Part shown: one piece after another, positions 43,085-53,440 of the stretch
Numbering within the stretch: the first letter of the stretch is position 1
Layout: every line of letters starts with the position of its first letter
Source of the DNA: Poa pratensis
Lineage: Eukaryota; Streptophyta; Magnoliopsida; Poales; Poaceae
Assembly: GCA_947311845.1 (NCBI GenBank)
Contig: CAMZMU010000107.1
Coordinates: 40,036,588 to 40,100,587 of the forward strand
Length of the DNA: 64,000 bases
Reading direction: 5' to 3'
The notes under the pieces: generated by a model
What the model was told of the DNA's origin: nothing
Database searches by the model: none
What the model saw: only the letters and a program-made list of their open reading frames with translations
Program-made: the position numbers and the translations under genes

Positions 43085-43400
43085 CGAGAAGAAGCACACG
43101 GATCGTGTGCTTCCTTCCAGTGCTTGTGAGCTGATCAAACGGCTCACAAGCGCTGGAAGGAAACACACGATCCGTGTGCTTCTGCCTGATCCAAGGGCTC
43201 ACAAGCGCTCGAAAGAAACACACCGCTGATCCAACGGCTCACAAGGACTGGAAGGAAACACACGATCCCGTGTGCTTCTGCCTGATCCAAGGGCTCACAA
43301 GCGCTCGAAAGAAACACACCGCTGATCCAACGGCTCACAAGGACTGGAAGGAAACACACGATCCGTGTGCTTCTGCCTGATCCAAGGGCTCACAAGCGCA
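43085..43400. repeat. Tandem repeats with palindromes between divergent genes
   Basis: Units of about 94-97 bp contain 'GGAAACACACGATCCGTGTGC' cores (palindrome GCACACGGATCGTGTGC) and 'CTCACAAGCGCTCGAAAG', repeated about two and a half times plus an inverted partial copy. They lie between the accessory ORF start (43003) and the TNP1-type gene (44327). Confidence 0.8.
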
Positions 43401-44154
43401 AGAGTTCACGATTGATAGTTAACACTTAACAGTGATTTAAATATGACTTCGTTATGGCGGTAATTGAAATGGTTTCAACAATGGATTCAGGGATTTGCTT
43501 GTAAAATATAATGTGGGCCACGGGAGGAGAAATATGTATTATGTGTATAATGCGTGAAGATTGGAGAGAGTGGTGACTAAAAAGGGGAGAGAGAAGAGAA
43601 TGTAATGCTAGTAATGCTACCTTTTGAAGATAATAAAACCCAACAAGGCTCTCGTATTAAGTATTTTATCCCAATAGATCTTTTCAGAGTGGATATTTTA
43701 ATAATTTTTCAAAATAGACAAGTACCCAAACCCTGAATTCAAGCACTAACCCTTGCATGTACATTTGCTTTTCCCTAGATCTTTCATATTATAAATTAGG
43801 AACTACTTGTGCAGGTTGCAATATAATTTTCCAGTGTGCCTTGAAATCATAGTTTGTTGTTATAGAGCGGGCCTATGGATGAAGAATGATTTGCACTTAT
43901 GTACCATATCTCCAGTTTTGATGAACAACACAAGTTTTATCATGGTGTTCACAAGAACGTAGGGTCCGAGTATGATTTATAAACTATGAAGAATCTTGAT
44001 TTATAAACTATGAAGAATCTTGATTTATAAACAAGAACGTAAGGTCCGAGTAGTTACAACTTGTATGCTCAATCTTGATTCGTGCAAGAATTTTTATATG
44101 CAAGCATGATATCACCTAGGATATTTGTATGCTCAATGGTCGTTGGACCATCAT

Positions 44155-44285
44155 TTCTAATGTTTGTAAAATATTAGAATAGGTGTCAGGTTCCATTTCT
44201 AATGTTTGTAAATTATTAGAATAGGTGTCAGGTTCCATTTCTAATATTTGTAAATTATTAGAATAGGTGTCAGGTTCCATTTGTA
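44155..44285. repeat. 45-bp tandem repeat, three units
   Basis: Each unit has 'CATTTCTAATGTTTGTAAA', then 'TTAGAATAGGTGTCAGGTTC'. They lie just upstream of the first coding exon of the TNP1-type gene. The stretch 43400-44150 is AT-rich with short direct repeats (for example GATTTATAAACTATGAAG) and no gene. Confidence 0.8.
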
Positions 44286-44326
44286 ATTAATTGTTTACCC
44301 TTTCTCAATGCAGGTGATTGACCAAG

Positions 44327-46859
44327 ATGAGCCAAGGGAAGGAATCATCGGCCTCCTTGCTGAAGAAGGTGCGCCAGAAGAAAGTTACTAAAAGTGGAAG
44401 AGAACATATTCCGAACCCGCGTTACCTGTCTGACAGTGGTGAGAGTAGAGGTGATGCAATTATTAATTTGTTCATGTCTTTATGCTTAATTGTTCACCCT
44501 TTCTCAATGCAGGTGAGGGTGGAGATGCTGGAGGAGGGGGATGTGCCGATGCTCCAGTTCCTCCGAGGGGACGAGGTGCAGGACGAGGACGAGGGCGAGG
44601 TGTAGGACGAGGGCGAGGTGAGGGAGGACGAGGGCGAGGTGAGGGAGGACGAGGGCGAGGTGGGGGTGACGTGTCTTCGGACATACCCTCTGCTTCTGTC
44701 GACGAGGGTTCAGAGGAGACGGCCCCCTCCACGGACTTGGAGGCGGGGCCCTCCGCGCTGCCGAAGAAGCCAAGGATTCGAGGGGAATCCCAGGTCCCTG
44801 ATGAGGACAAGGAACCTGCTACCGAGGAGGAGAAGATCCTCATTACGCCTAATGGAGAGAGTAAGTGACTATATATACTAATTTTGAACATGGTAACTTC
44901 ATTGTGGTCAGGACAATTTGACATGTACTAATGTTTAATTATTGTGCAGCAACTGGATACATCCTGCGGGAGCCCGTGTGCCTAACACCCTGATTGGAGC
45001 TTTGATTAGGAAGTTTTGGCCGGGCTTGTACAGTACCGTCCCCAACGGCGCGACGAAGCTAGCCACCCATTGGGTAGACTATCAGGCCGCCAATTACGCG
45101 AGCGGCGGGAAATGTTCTGACGCCGTGATCAACAAGTTTTGGGTAAGTTGAACTTTTCGAATTTCGTTCATACTTGATGTCCCCACCATGCTCTCACAAT
45201 TTGTTTTTTGTGCATGATTAAAGAAGTTCTATAGGGTACTTCCTGAGCAGCGGGGCGATGCGGACAAGACTTTGGAGGGGGCTTGTAGGAAGTTGACACG
45301 ACAGCAGTTCTACAATGCAAAGCATACCATGATCAATCATTTCAGTACTGAGACGTTAGGCAAGACGGCGGTGAAGCATGCGATTGTGGAGAACCCACTT
45401 AAGGTGACCGTAGATGACTACATGGCGGTAAGTAGATTGTTAATGAGACTACATGTTGCTGCTAAGTTGCAATTACATTATCCGTTCTTCACATGAGTAT
45501 TGTTTTTTCAGTTTAAGCCCTCATGGGCCTATGGCAAGGATGACGCGTGGAGGGCGTTGGTGTCTAGGTGGGCTGGGGAGGACCCGCGTTCAAGGCCTTG
45601 AGCGAGCGAAACAAGTTAAACCGCGGGAGCGGGGGGACACATCGTGCGGGTGCCCGCAACCATGATCGCTTCAAGGCAAAGCTGGTATATATATACATGA
45701 AACAATCTTCATTTATTTCCCCTCATGTTCCTACTTGATACGCATGACACTTCTTTGGCATTGCAGGAGGCCGATCTCGGGGAGCCTCTTTCGGACATGC
45801 AAGCATGGGAGAGGATGAAGATGAAGAAGCCCAATTTTTCTGAGCCTCAGCCCTCGCAGCCCGATTACTTCGGCACTGCCAAGGAGGGGCTAAAGGCATA
45901 CGTCGAGACGTTCAAGGGTATAAATCTGGAGGTGGACAACCCTCTTGAGCATGACATCGACGAGAGAGCGGTGGTCCTTGCCGGGAACGGTTGGGAGCAT
46001 GGCCGTCCTCTCATGCTTAGTGCGGTACTCACGCGTACTCCTGAGTTGGGCCTCTCGCGTGTCAAGGCTACCCTCACCGCCGACGACCCTCCCGTCCTGC
46101 CTCGTCGGCCTTCCCGAGCTCGCCCCGATGTAAGTTTTTCTCAATTTCATTCTCTTTCCGACATTCGTTCCTAGCTAAGTGGCTAAGTTGACGAGATGCG
46201 TTCCCTTTTAAAACTGTAGGCTCATTTCGAGTCGGCCTTCGATGCCGCTTACGCGAGCTATGAGAGAGAGTATCAGTTGTGGGTACAGAAGAGCCAGGAG
46301 TATGAGGAGTGGGCAGAGTTGAGGGATGCTGTAAGTTTCAACTTTTATATTTGCAAAATATGACAAGTCCCATTTCCTCAGTTTGAACCTTCTTTTTCTA
46401 CAACTCCTGACATCTAAACTATCTTGTAGGCTGACGAGAAGTTTCATGCCACTGGAGAGCGGTCGCAGCTGACTACGCGTCCACCTAGGCCGGGGATCAT
46501 GCCCGTCGGCCCAACGAGGGAGTCGGTCGCTCGCACATACAAGCCAGCGATTCCGGTAAGTTATTTGCCAAACAAGTTGTTACCGCCATGCTGTGCTTTC
46601 CAAGTTGCTAACTTGGACTCAAAACATGTAGGGATCGGAATTCTCGAGGACTACACCCTTTGGTCGTGCTTCCGCCTCGCCGACTTCGACGCGCGCGCTC
46701 GTGGAGCATGGCACTGGTGGTGCCTCGCCTGGTTCGTCGCGTGAGACCACACCGTCCCGTGCCTCGCCGGATTCCTTGTGTGGTTCGACTGGCCCACGCG
46801 GTCGGTCGCCTATTCTCACGCTGTCAGAAATGGATACCTCGGGCTCTCGGAAGGTGTAG
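44327..46859 (+). pseudogene. TNP1-type CACTA protein (Ptta/En/Spm, Transposase_24-like)
   Basis: There are nine exons with good GT/AG borders: 44327-44438, 44513-44860, 44950-45142, 45224-45427, 45512-45684, 45767-46129, 46220-46330, 46430-46555 and 46632-46859. The start is MSQGKESSASLLKKV. Exon 2 carries an Arg-Gly repeat region. Exons 3-5 carry the transposase-like core ('PNTLIGALIRKFWPGLYS', 'FKALSERNKLNRGSGGTH', 'RAGARNHDRFKAKL'). Exon 6 continues with 'DLGEPLSDMQAWERMKM'. The end is Ser/Pro-rich and closes at a TAG. The frame is broken at the exon 2/3 join and by a one-base loss near 45590 in exon 5. It is expected to bind the TACGCCGACGGC repeats. A 5' UTR intron precedes the ATG. Confidence 0.65.
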
Positions 46860-47069
46860 GATGTGTTCGGGTGTAGCGTGTGTGAATTCGAACTATGTTT
46901 ATGTCATTTTTGAGTTTGGATGAATTTGAATCATGCTTGTGTCATTTGGATATGTATGTGATGTTTTATTTGATGTTTCTGTGATGTTTTATAATTTGTG
47001 CAATTTTAATTGTATTTAAAATGCGCCAGAAACCAGCAGCAAAAAGTTTCAGAAACTGAAAATATGGTC

Positions 47070-47405
47070 TAAGATACGCCGACGGCATTGCCGTCGGCGT
47101 AGGAACTGTGGGGACGCACAGGATGGCGCCACGTCGACGCTGGATGCCCATATGGTCATCCCTATTGCCGTCGGCGTACGAATCCTCCCAGACGCACCAG
47201 ATCAGCACACGTGGCATCCTAGGCCGACGGCACTGCCGTCGGCGTATAGGTGGAGCAGACGGAGACGTTCGCCGTCCGTTTTGTGGGTCCCACTGAGGCG
47301 TCGCCGACGGCATTTTGCGTACGCCGACAGCGTCCTACGCCGACGCCGATACGCTGACGGCGATCGTTGCTACGCCGACGGCGGACCGCCGTCGGCGTTT
47401 TGACG
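47070..47405. repeat. Right subterminal repeats of CACTA 2
   Basis: Repeated GCCGTCGGCGTA / TACGCCGACGGC motifs end at the terminal TIR. The stretch 46860-47070 is the gene's 3' flank. Confidence 0.85.
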
Positions 47406-47418
47406 CTTTCCCGTAGTG

Positions 47419-48881
47419 ATGCCTTGCCATAAGCGAGGCAATGGCTCGCCTATGGCAGGGCACGGTGTGCCTCCCATGCCTTGCCTCCATGCCTTGCCAT
47501 AAGCGAGGCAGTGGATCTCAGTCCCTCTACTTCCCTCTTTGTACAGTATGATTTTTTCTTTCAAGTTGAGACCAAGCGATGAGATGGCGGTTGAGTACTT
47601 TCCGTGTACAGCGGTAGGTAGTTGCACACATTATTTTTACTCATGTCCAGGGTAGTTGCAACTCTTTGGTGTGGTGTGTAACTAAGCACATGTGTTTCAT
47701 GTGATCGTTCCTCACATACTCTGACCAAACTGATTCTGTCGGTTTTGTCATTGTGCTCCTGATCTGTAGGGGTTAGATGAGCAGCTCAAAACAGTAAAAT
47801 GCAGGTTCGTTAGAAAAGAAAGAGAATATTTCGTGAGAACTTCATGTCAAATAGTTGAAATTTTACATAGGCACTATAAAAGTTGCGCTTCCAAGAAGGG
47901 GTCAATTGATAGTTATTAGCCTATTACGCATAGTGAACAGTAAAATGCTTCTTCAATTTGAAGGATTCTCATGAATAGAAAAAAATGTAGAATTAGAATG
48001 CTCAACATGTCCGGTTAAATTTTACGGGATTGGAAAGACACAAGAATATTGTTTCAGAGGGCACTTGATAACATAGAAAACTCGTCGGTGTGAGGATTAA
48101 GGGGACATAAATTTTCCTCCAAAACATTGTATGTTGGGGTATATAGAAAGAGAAGTCTTTAAGTATTTCATTCAATCCTACGAATCCGTGTAGAAGTTTT
48201 GTGAATCAAAAGGAGTCTAACCGGGTTTCTTCCCGACATCGGCGCCTCGTCTTGGCTTCAACCTCGCTCGATCATCGCCATTTCCGGCCGTGTCAACTCA
48301 CCACGGTTCCTACCAACACCCAACGGATTTCTGTTCTCGGGACTCACCGACATGCCGTGAAGTTGACATGGACTGCGTTTGCCAAATATTGCCGTAGTAG
48401 CAGATGATCTTGGAGAGAAAAACAGAGCAGGACAAGGAGTGAGGGAGATGCACGGAAATGGAGAGGCAGCTTTTTTTTTTTAGGTGTCGTCCATCTCATC
48501 TCCAGTGCCAGCCCCGCGTGAACTGTCCTCTTCTCCCGCCACAACCGACGAATCACCACACATGGCCTCTCAACATGCACCTACCATAACTAATTAGGAC
48601 ACTAATAATCAACATCATCGCTTTCTTTTCTCTCTCTAAAAACATATCAATGTCAAATCAAATCAAGAGAGTGAAAGTGAAGGCACAACGCATCACTGCT
48701 CTGCACCGACGGTTTCATCCAACTAACGCGCACTTTACTTGCATCTTTTTTTTAGCTGAGCTAGTGCATTGCCTTGCCAGCCACATCAATCTCATCACAC
48801 CCTCTCCCTCCTTTGCTTCCTTGCTGCCACTCTGCTCTGCTCCCCGCTTGCATCCAAGCAGAGCACACAGGGCCGGCCAAG
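47419..48881. other. Intergenic region upstream of the CC1-like gene
   Basis: No gene or clear transposon is seen. It should contain the promoter of the CC1-like gene. Several pyrimidine-rich tracts (CTTTTCTCTCTCT near 48620) lie in the probable promoter/5' UTR. I could not fix a TATA box. Confidence 0.4.
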
Positions 48882-50094
48882 ATGCACGCCAAGACGGACT
48901 CGGAGGTCACCAGCCTGGCGCCCTCCTCGCCGCCGCGCTCCCCGCGCACCGGCAACGCCAACCCCAACCACTCTTCCGGCGGGGGCGGCGGCGTCATGCG
49001 CGGCGCGGTCTACTACGTGCAGAGCCCGTCGCGGGACTCGCACGACGGCGACACCGCCAAGACCGCCACATCCGTCCACTCCACGCCTGCCCTCAGCCCC
49101 ATGGCCTCGCCCCGCCACTCACACTCCTCCGTCGGCCGCGACTCCTCCTCCAGCCGCTTCTCACGCGGCCACGGGAAGGACAAGTCCGCGGGGCGCAAGG
49201 GCGCGCCGGCCGGCAAGGGGTGGCAGGAGATCGGCATCATCGAGGAGGAGGGCTTGTTGGACGAGGAGGAGGAGCGCAGGCCCATGCCCAAGCGCTGCAA
49301 GTACTGCCTCATCTTCGTCGGTGGCTTCGCGGTGCTCTTCACCTTCTTCGCGCTCGTGCTCTGGGGCGCCGCCCGCTCCCAGAAGCCACAGATCGCCATG
49401 AAGGTACATGCTTCATTCTCTGGTTGAGAAAGATTTGTAGTACTTTCTGTGAGGTGGATCTGGGGAGCTGACGGCTGTAAATTTGGGATCTTGGCAGAGC
49501 ATCACGTTCGAGAACTTCATCATCCAGGCGGGCACGGACGCGTCGCTGGTGCCCACCGACATGGCCACCACCAACTCCACCGTCAAGTTCACATACAAGA
49601 ACACCGGCACCTTCTTCGGCATCCACGTCGCCGCAGACCCGTTCACGCTCTCCTACTCACAGCTCAACCTCGCAGCAGGAGACGTAAGCTCTTGATCTCT
49701 TCTCGCGTCATCTGGATCTGGAGATAGACTAAAGATCGCATCTTTATACATTTTGAGATTGACTGACATGGACTCCGGATGGATGGATGTGCAGCTGAAG
49801 AAGTTCTACCAGGGCCGGAGCAGCCGTCGCACGGCGACCGTGAGCGTGACCGGGAACAAGGTGCCGCTCTACGGCAGCGGGCCGACGCTCATGGCGCAGC
49901 CCACCAAGGGCGCGCTCGCCGGCAAGGTGTCGCCGGTGCCGATGACGCTGCGGACGACGCTCCGGTCCAAGGCGTACGTGCTGGGCGCGCTGGTGCGGCC
50001 ACGGTTCAACAAGGAGGTGGAGTGCAAGGTGGTCATGGATCCGGCCAAGCTCAACAAGCCAATCTCCCTGGCCAAGGCCTGCCAGTACCTCTGA
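48882..50094 (+). CDS. CC1-like: CC1-like companion of cellulose synthase (LEA_2 family)
   Basis: Three exons (48882-49403, 49498-49683 and 49795-50094), all joined in phase 0, give 335 residues. The start MHAKTDSEVTSL matches the conserved beginning of plant CC proteins. An upstream in-frame start at 48774 is less likely. The cytosolic N-terminus is Ser/Pro-rich with 'YYVQSPSRDSHDG', 'TATSVHSTPALSPM' and 'RHSHSSVGR', the region that binds microtubules in Arabidopsis CC1. 'IGIIEEEGLLDEEEE' precedes one membrane span at about 141-163 ('YCLIFVGGFAVLFTFFALVL'). The LEA_2-type extracellular domain follows: 'SITFENFIIQAG', 'YKNTGTFFGIHV', 'KKFYQGRSSRR' and 'VPLYGSGPTL'. It associates with the cellulose synthase complex at the plasma membrane. 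All splice sites are canonical and the frame is intact. This is one of two clear functional genes in the window. Confidence 0.9.
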
Positions 50095-50872
50095 TGACTT
50101 CTCTCATCGATTCGTTGGTTGATCGAGTGATCGTCATCAGATCGGTTGAGTAAATTATTTTTCTCTCTTCTGTGTATTTCCCTCACGGCCTCACGTCTCC
50201 TCTCCTTTTTTGTGTATCTATCTCTATTATAATTAAGTATCTCTATTATAATTAAGCGTTGTATTATCGCCATGGATGTGACTGTGATGGACCAACGGTT
50301 CATTCTTTGCGGTGTTGATCCTTCCTTGTTCTTGTAATTATGTAAGCTATATATATTTGGTAAAGGATAACCCAATGGTATGAGTCTATGAGACGATGTT
50401 CTACTTGTCACGTCATGATATTTTTCTTCTTTTATCTGACACAATGTAGTTCTAGAACAAGCAAGTTTTATTTACTCGTCGTGTGCGATTTCACGGGCAT
50501 AGGGAAATACTCGTTGGAGAAGGCAAGGCCAAGGACAGATGCTCGAAACTTGGACTTCAATGAAGCTATGGCTTCTAAATCTTTTGTACTTGCGACAAGG
50601 CAGAGCCAAGGATATGTTCTACTTAGGATGACTCCAACGGCGCGACGCAAACGGACCAAACCAAAAGGGCCCATGTCCGCCCATTTTCGGCCACTGCCCC
50701 CAACGGCGCGACGCATCGAGTCCGCCCTGTATTTTTTTTTCAACTAAGCAGGCCCTATATGGACCTTTTTCATTGATACCTGGGGGAGGTGGGCCACAAA
50801 CGGGATGTTTACATAATTTTTTGAAAACAATTTTTTTTTAAAAAGCCTAAATATTTTGCCCTTCGCGGGCTT
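50095..50872. other. 3' flank and transposon debris
   Basis: The 3' UTR of the CC1-like gene lies at the start. From about 50625 there are two copies of 'CCAACGGCGCGACGCA', which I associate with degraded grass transposon tails. No gene is seen. Confidence 0.4.
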
Positions 50873-51052
50873 CTACTTCTTCTTCTTGTCGTTGTCATCC
50901 CCGTCGAGGATGATGTACTCCGGCTCCTTCCACAGGTGCGCCGGTAGGCCTCCTCGATGTGGGACGGCGGCCGGCGGCATGCCCGGCTGCTCCTGCGCCT
51001 CCTCTGCGATGGGCGGCGCGCGCTCGACCTCCCAGACGCCGCCGTTGAAGAC
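50873..51052 (-). pseudogene. C-terminal fragment of a third accessory-type ORF
   Basis: The minus strand from 51052 reads VFNGGVWEVERAPPIAEE, then a Gln/Pro-rich stretch, then 'LPAHLWKEPEYIILDGDDND', four lysines and a TAG at 50873. The ending matches the accessory ORF of CACTA 1 (TGGSW...VPAHLWTPPTLVILDD). The upstream part is cut off by the Copia LTR that starts at 51053. Confidence 0.55.
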
Positions 51053-52106
51053 TGAAAGAACATTTGTGATCTCTTAATTTTGTGTGTTAGTTAACAACAC
51101 TTGGGATGTTTTAATCTGGTGTTAAGTGATGCAGGTTTAATTGTGTACAACTCATGTGCATCAACACCAAAAAGAGAAAAGAGGATTCTGGAGAGTTTCA
51201 GGCCGGAGTTTCCGGTCCCCAGGGCCGGAGTCTCCGGACTCAGGACATTTCCTCGAAGAAGCAGAAAAGTGGTTCAGCCCTGGTGAGGGCCGGAGTTTCC
51301 GGCCCCAGAAGGCCGGAGTTTCCGCCCCAGGCCGGAGTTTCCGGTCACTAGGGCCGGAGACTCCGGTGTGAAGCTTGACTGCAACGGCTATATTTCTGGG
51401 AGGGGTATAAATACCCCTCCACCTACCTCCAGCCAGCTAGCTCGCCCAGAATTGAAGACACCATTGTTGCAAGCTCAAGAATCACTAGATCTCCCAATCC
51501 CTCCACCCAAACTCGTTGATCTTTGGAGGATTGAAGGAGAAGGCCCCGATCTACATCTTCACCAAGCCGTTTTCATTTCCCCTCATTCACTTGAGGGACC
51601 ATTTGCTAGGGTTTCCACTAGGAAAACCTAGCCCATTGTTGTACTTGCTTGTCTTTGTGACAGATTGTAGCTGTTTGGGAGCCCCCAATCCTTTGTGGGT
51701 TGTGCCCCAAATCGTTGTTGTAAAGGCTCCGGACTCCGCCTTGAAGGTTTCCGATAGTTGAAGTGAACCAATCCTTTGTGGTGCGGTTCACCGGAGAAGA
51801 GGGTGAGCCTTTGTGGCTGTTGAACCATTGTGTTGGTTCACACCTCTCCAACGAGACGTACTCCCCTAAAAAGGAGGAACTCGGGATTACATCCGTGTCT
51901 CCGCGTGCTTTGACTTCGGTTACCTCTATCCTTGTTTACCGCCTTATTATTATCGTGCTTAGTTGCTAGCTTGTCATATAGGTAAATTCACCGTAGTTGC
52001 ATATCTAGAGAATTTACCTTTTGTGTCAAGCCTAATTTGAAAAAGACTAAAATTTGGAGTAGCACCTATTCACCCCCCCCCTCTAGGTGTCATACCGATC
52101 CTTTCA
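51053..52106 (+). mobile_element. 5' LTR of Copia element (SIRE/Maximus-like)
   Basis: Starts TGAAAGAACATTTG, ends GATCCTTTCA, and is followed at once by a primer-binding site. It contains seven or so CCGGAGTYTCC motifs (51200-51366), a TATA box (51406-51413) and the tail 'CTATTCACCCCCC...CTCTAGG'. It is related to the solo LTR at 4317-6836. The 5-bp flank on the left is AAGAC. The partner flank is not in the window. Confidence 0.85.
51406..51413 (+). promoter_or_regulatory. Copia LTR TATA box
   Basis: TATAAATA lies within GGGGTATAAATACCCC, downstream of the CCGGAGTYTCC array. It is identical in context to the solo LTR. Confidence 0.7.
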
Positions 52107-52108
52107 AT

Positions 52109-52120
52109 TGGTATCAGAGC
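52109..52120 (+). promoter_or_regulatory. Primer-binding site (tRNA-Met type)
   Basis: TGGTATCAGAGC begins two bases after the LTR end. It is the usual priming site of plant Copia elements. Confidence 0.85.
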
Positions 52121-52159
52121 CTAGGCTCTCTTGTTTTGGGCTTAACCGCCTAAGAGAAG

Positions 52160-53440
52160 TATGACACAAAGTGAGGATGAGGCCGATCTTGCCAAGGCTA
52201 ATGAAGCCAAAAGGCCAAAGCCACCGCGGCATCCATGGCCGATATCAAATCGTTGGAAACAACATTGACATCGTCCATGAATGTCAAATTTGATGAGTTG
52301 CGTGACATGTTCATGAAACTCAAAATGCAAGGTTTCGGAAGATATCCCACTAGAGGGTGTCTCTAACTCCGATGAGGTGATTCCGAGGAGGGTAAAGAGA
52401 AAAAGAAAAGGGGTGGAAACCACCTCCGGATCTAAACCACCTCCTCCACCTCCTACCAAGCATGTAGATGGGAAGGAAGAGTTCCATGCCGTTCCGGGAT
52501 GGTACCCTATCGACCCACCTATCACCACCCGCATAAACCCCATTGGTCCTCCACCTAAGCTTAATGCATTAGCTTTTGCTAGTTGGCAACGCTCAATGAA
52601 ATCTCATATCAACAGTGCCTCTATCGAGCTTTGGAGGATCATTGAAGATGGATACAAGGTCGCGGATCCAAGCAATGTGACAAGAAGAGAGTTTGCCGAA
52701 AAGCAACTCAATGCCTCCGCACTCCACATGATTGAACTTTCATTGAGTGAAAGTGACAAGCATTATGTTCTCACGCCACCACCGCCAAAGAAGCTTGGAA
52801 TTGTCTTGAGGTTGCATTTCTTGGGAATGAAAGCATGAAGAGAAAGATATGATTCTTTGAGCAATGATGCCGAAGGCTTCTACATGTTTGACAATGAGAA
52901 TCATGAAGACATGTATGGAAGACTCAAGACTCTTGCAAAGGCCTTCTATGATGTGGGGGCAACCTATGTGGATGATGCTTGTCAAGAGGAAGTATGTGAA
53001 TGCTCTCTTGCCTTTCGAGCCCATCGAGTTGAAGTCATTCAAGGAAGACACAACTACAATGAAATGACATCAATGAAGTTATGCAAGAAGTGCAAGCCTC
53101 CAAGGTTGCCACCAAGAATGCCGAAGATAACCGTGCTAGGGCCATGGGGATGAAACAAGGCCCCTCACTTGCTTTGAAGGCCAAGGTGGTATGTCTTGAT
53201 GAGATGATGTTGAAGCGTGCCCAAGCAACATTGCTCCAAATGATCTTGAACAAGCTCTAAATGGTCATATAGCTCTTGCCACAAGAGTGTTTTGGAAGAC
53301 CCCGCGCAAAAGCTCGAGGTTGATAAAGAGAACAACTCAAGTGGGAAGAAAGAGCTAGCCTCAAAGGAAGACTTGCTACAATTGTCATGACAAGAACCAC
53401 TACATAAGAGAGTGTCCTTATGAGAACCGAGAGCAAAATG
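52160..53440 (+). pseudogene. Copia gag (UBN2/DUF4219 type with zinc knuckle)
   Basis: Begins MTQSEDEADLAK and breaks soon after. The main gag domain is at 52377-53060 ('LNALAFASWQRSMKSHINSA', 'SIELWRIIEDGYK', 'ADPSNVTRREFAEKQLNA', 'YDSLSNDAEGFYMF', 'NALLPFEPIELKSFK'). A CCHC knuckle (CYNCHDKNHYIRECP) follows near 53381-53430. Its role is the structural protein of the particle. At least four frameshifts or stops mean no full Gag can be made. Confidence 0.75.

Larger units (their letters stand above)
40710..47418 (+). mobile_element. CACTA transposon no. 2, complete ends
   Basis: It begins CACTACGGGAAAGC and ends GCTTTCCCGTAGTG, with the 3-bp duplication ATG at 40707-40709 and 47419-47421. 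The length is 6709 bp. It carries one TNP1-type gene (44327-46859, plus) and a divergent accessory ORF (43003-42461, minus) but no TNP2, so it would need transposase supplied by another element. Confidence 0.9.

Noticed and set aside
44513..44680. Arg-Gly repeat as an RNA-binding RGG protein
   Set aside because: It is one exon of the TNP1-type CACTA gene and a simple-sequence expansion; there is no evidence for a separate gene.
49339..49646. Minus-strand frames over the CC1-like gene
   Set aside because: They are antisense to exons 1 and 2 of a clearly structured gene and have no domain.
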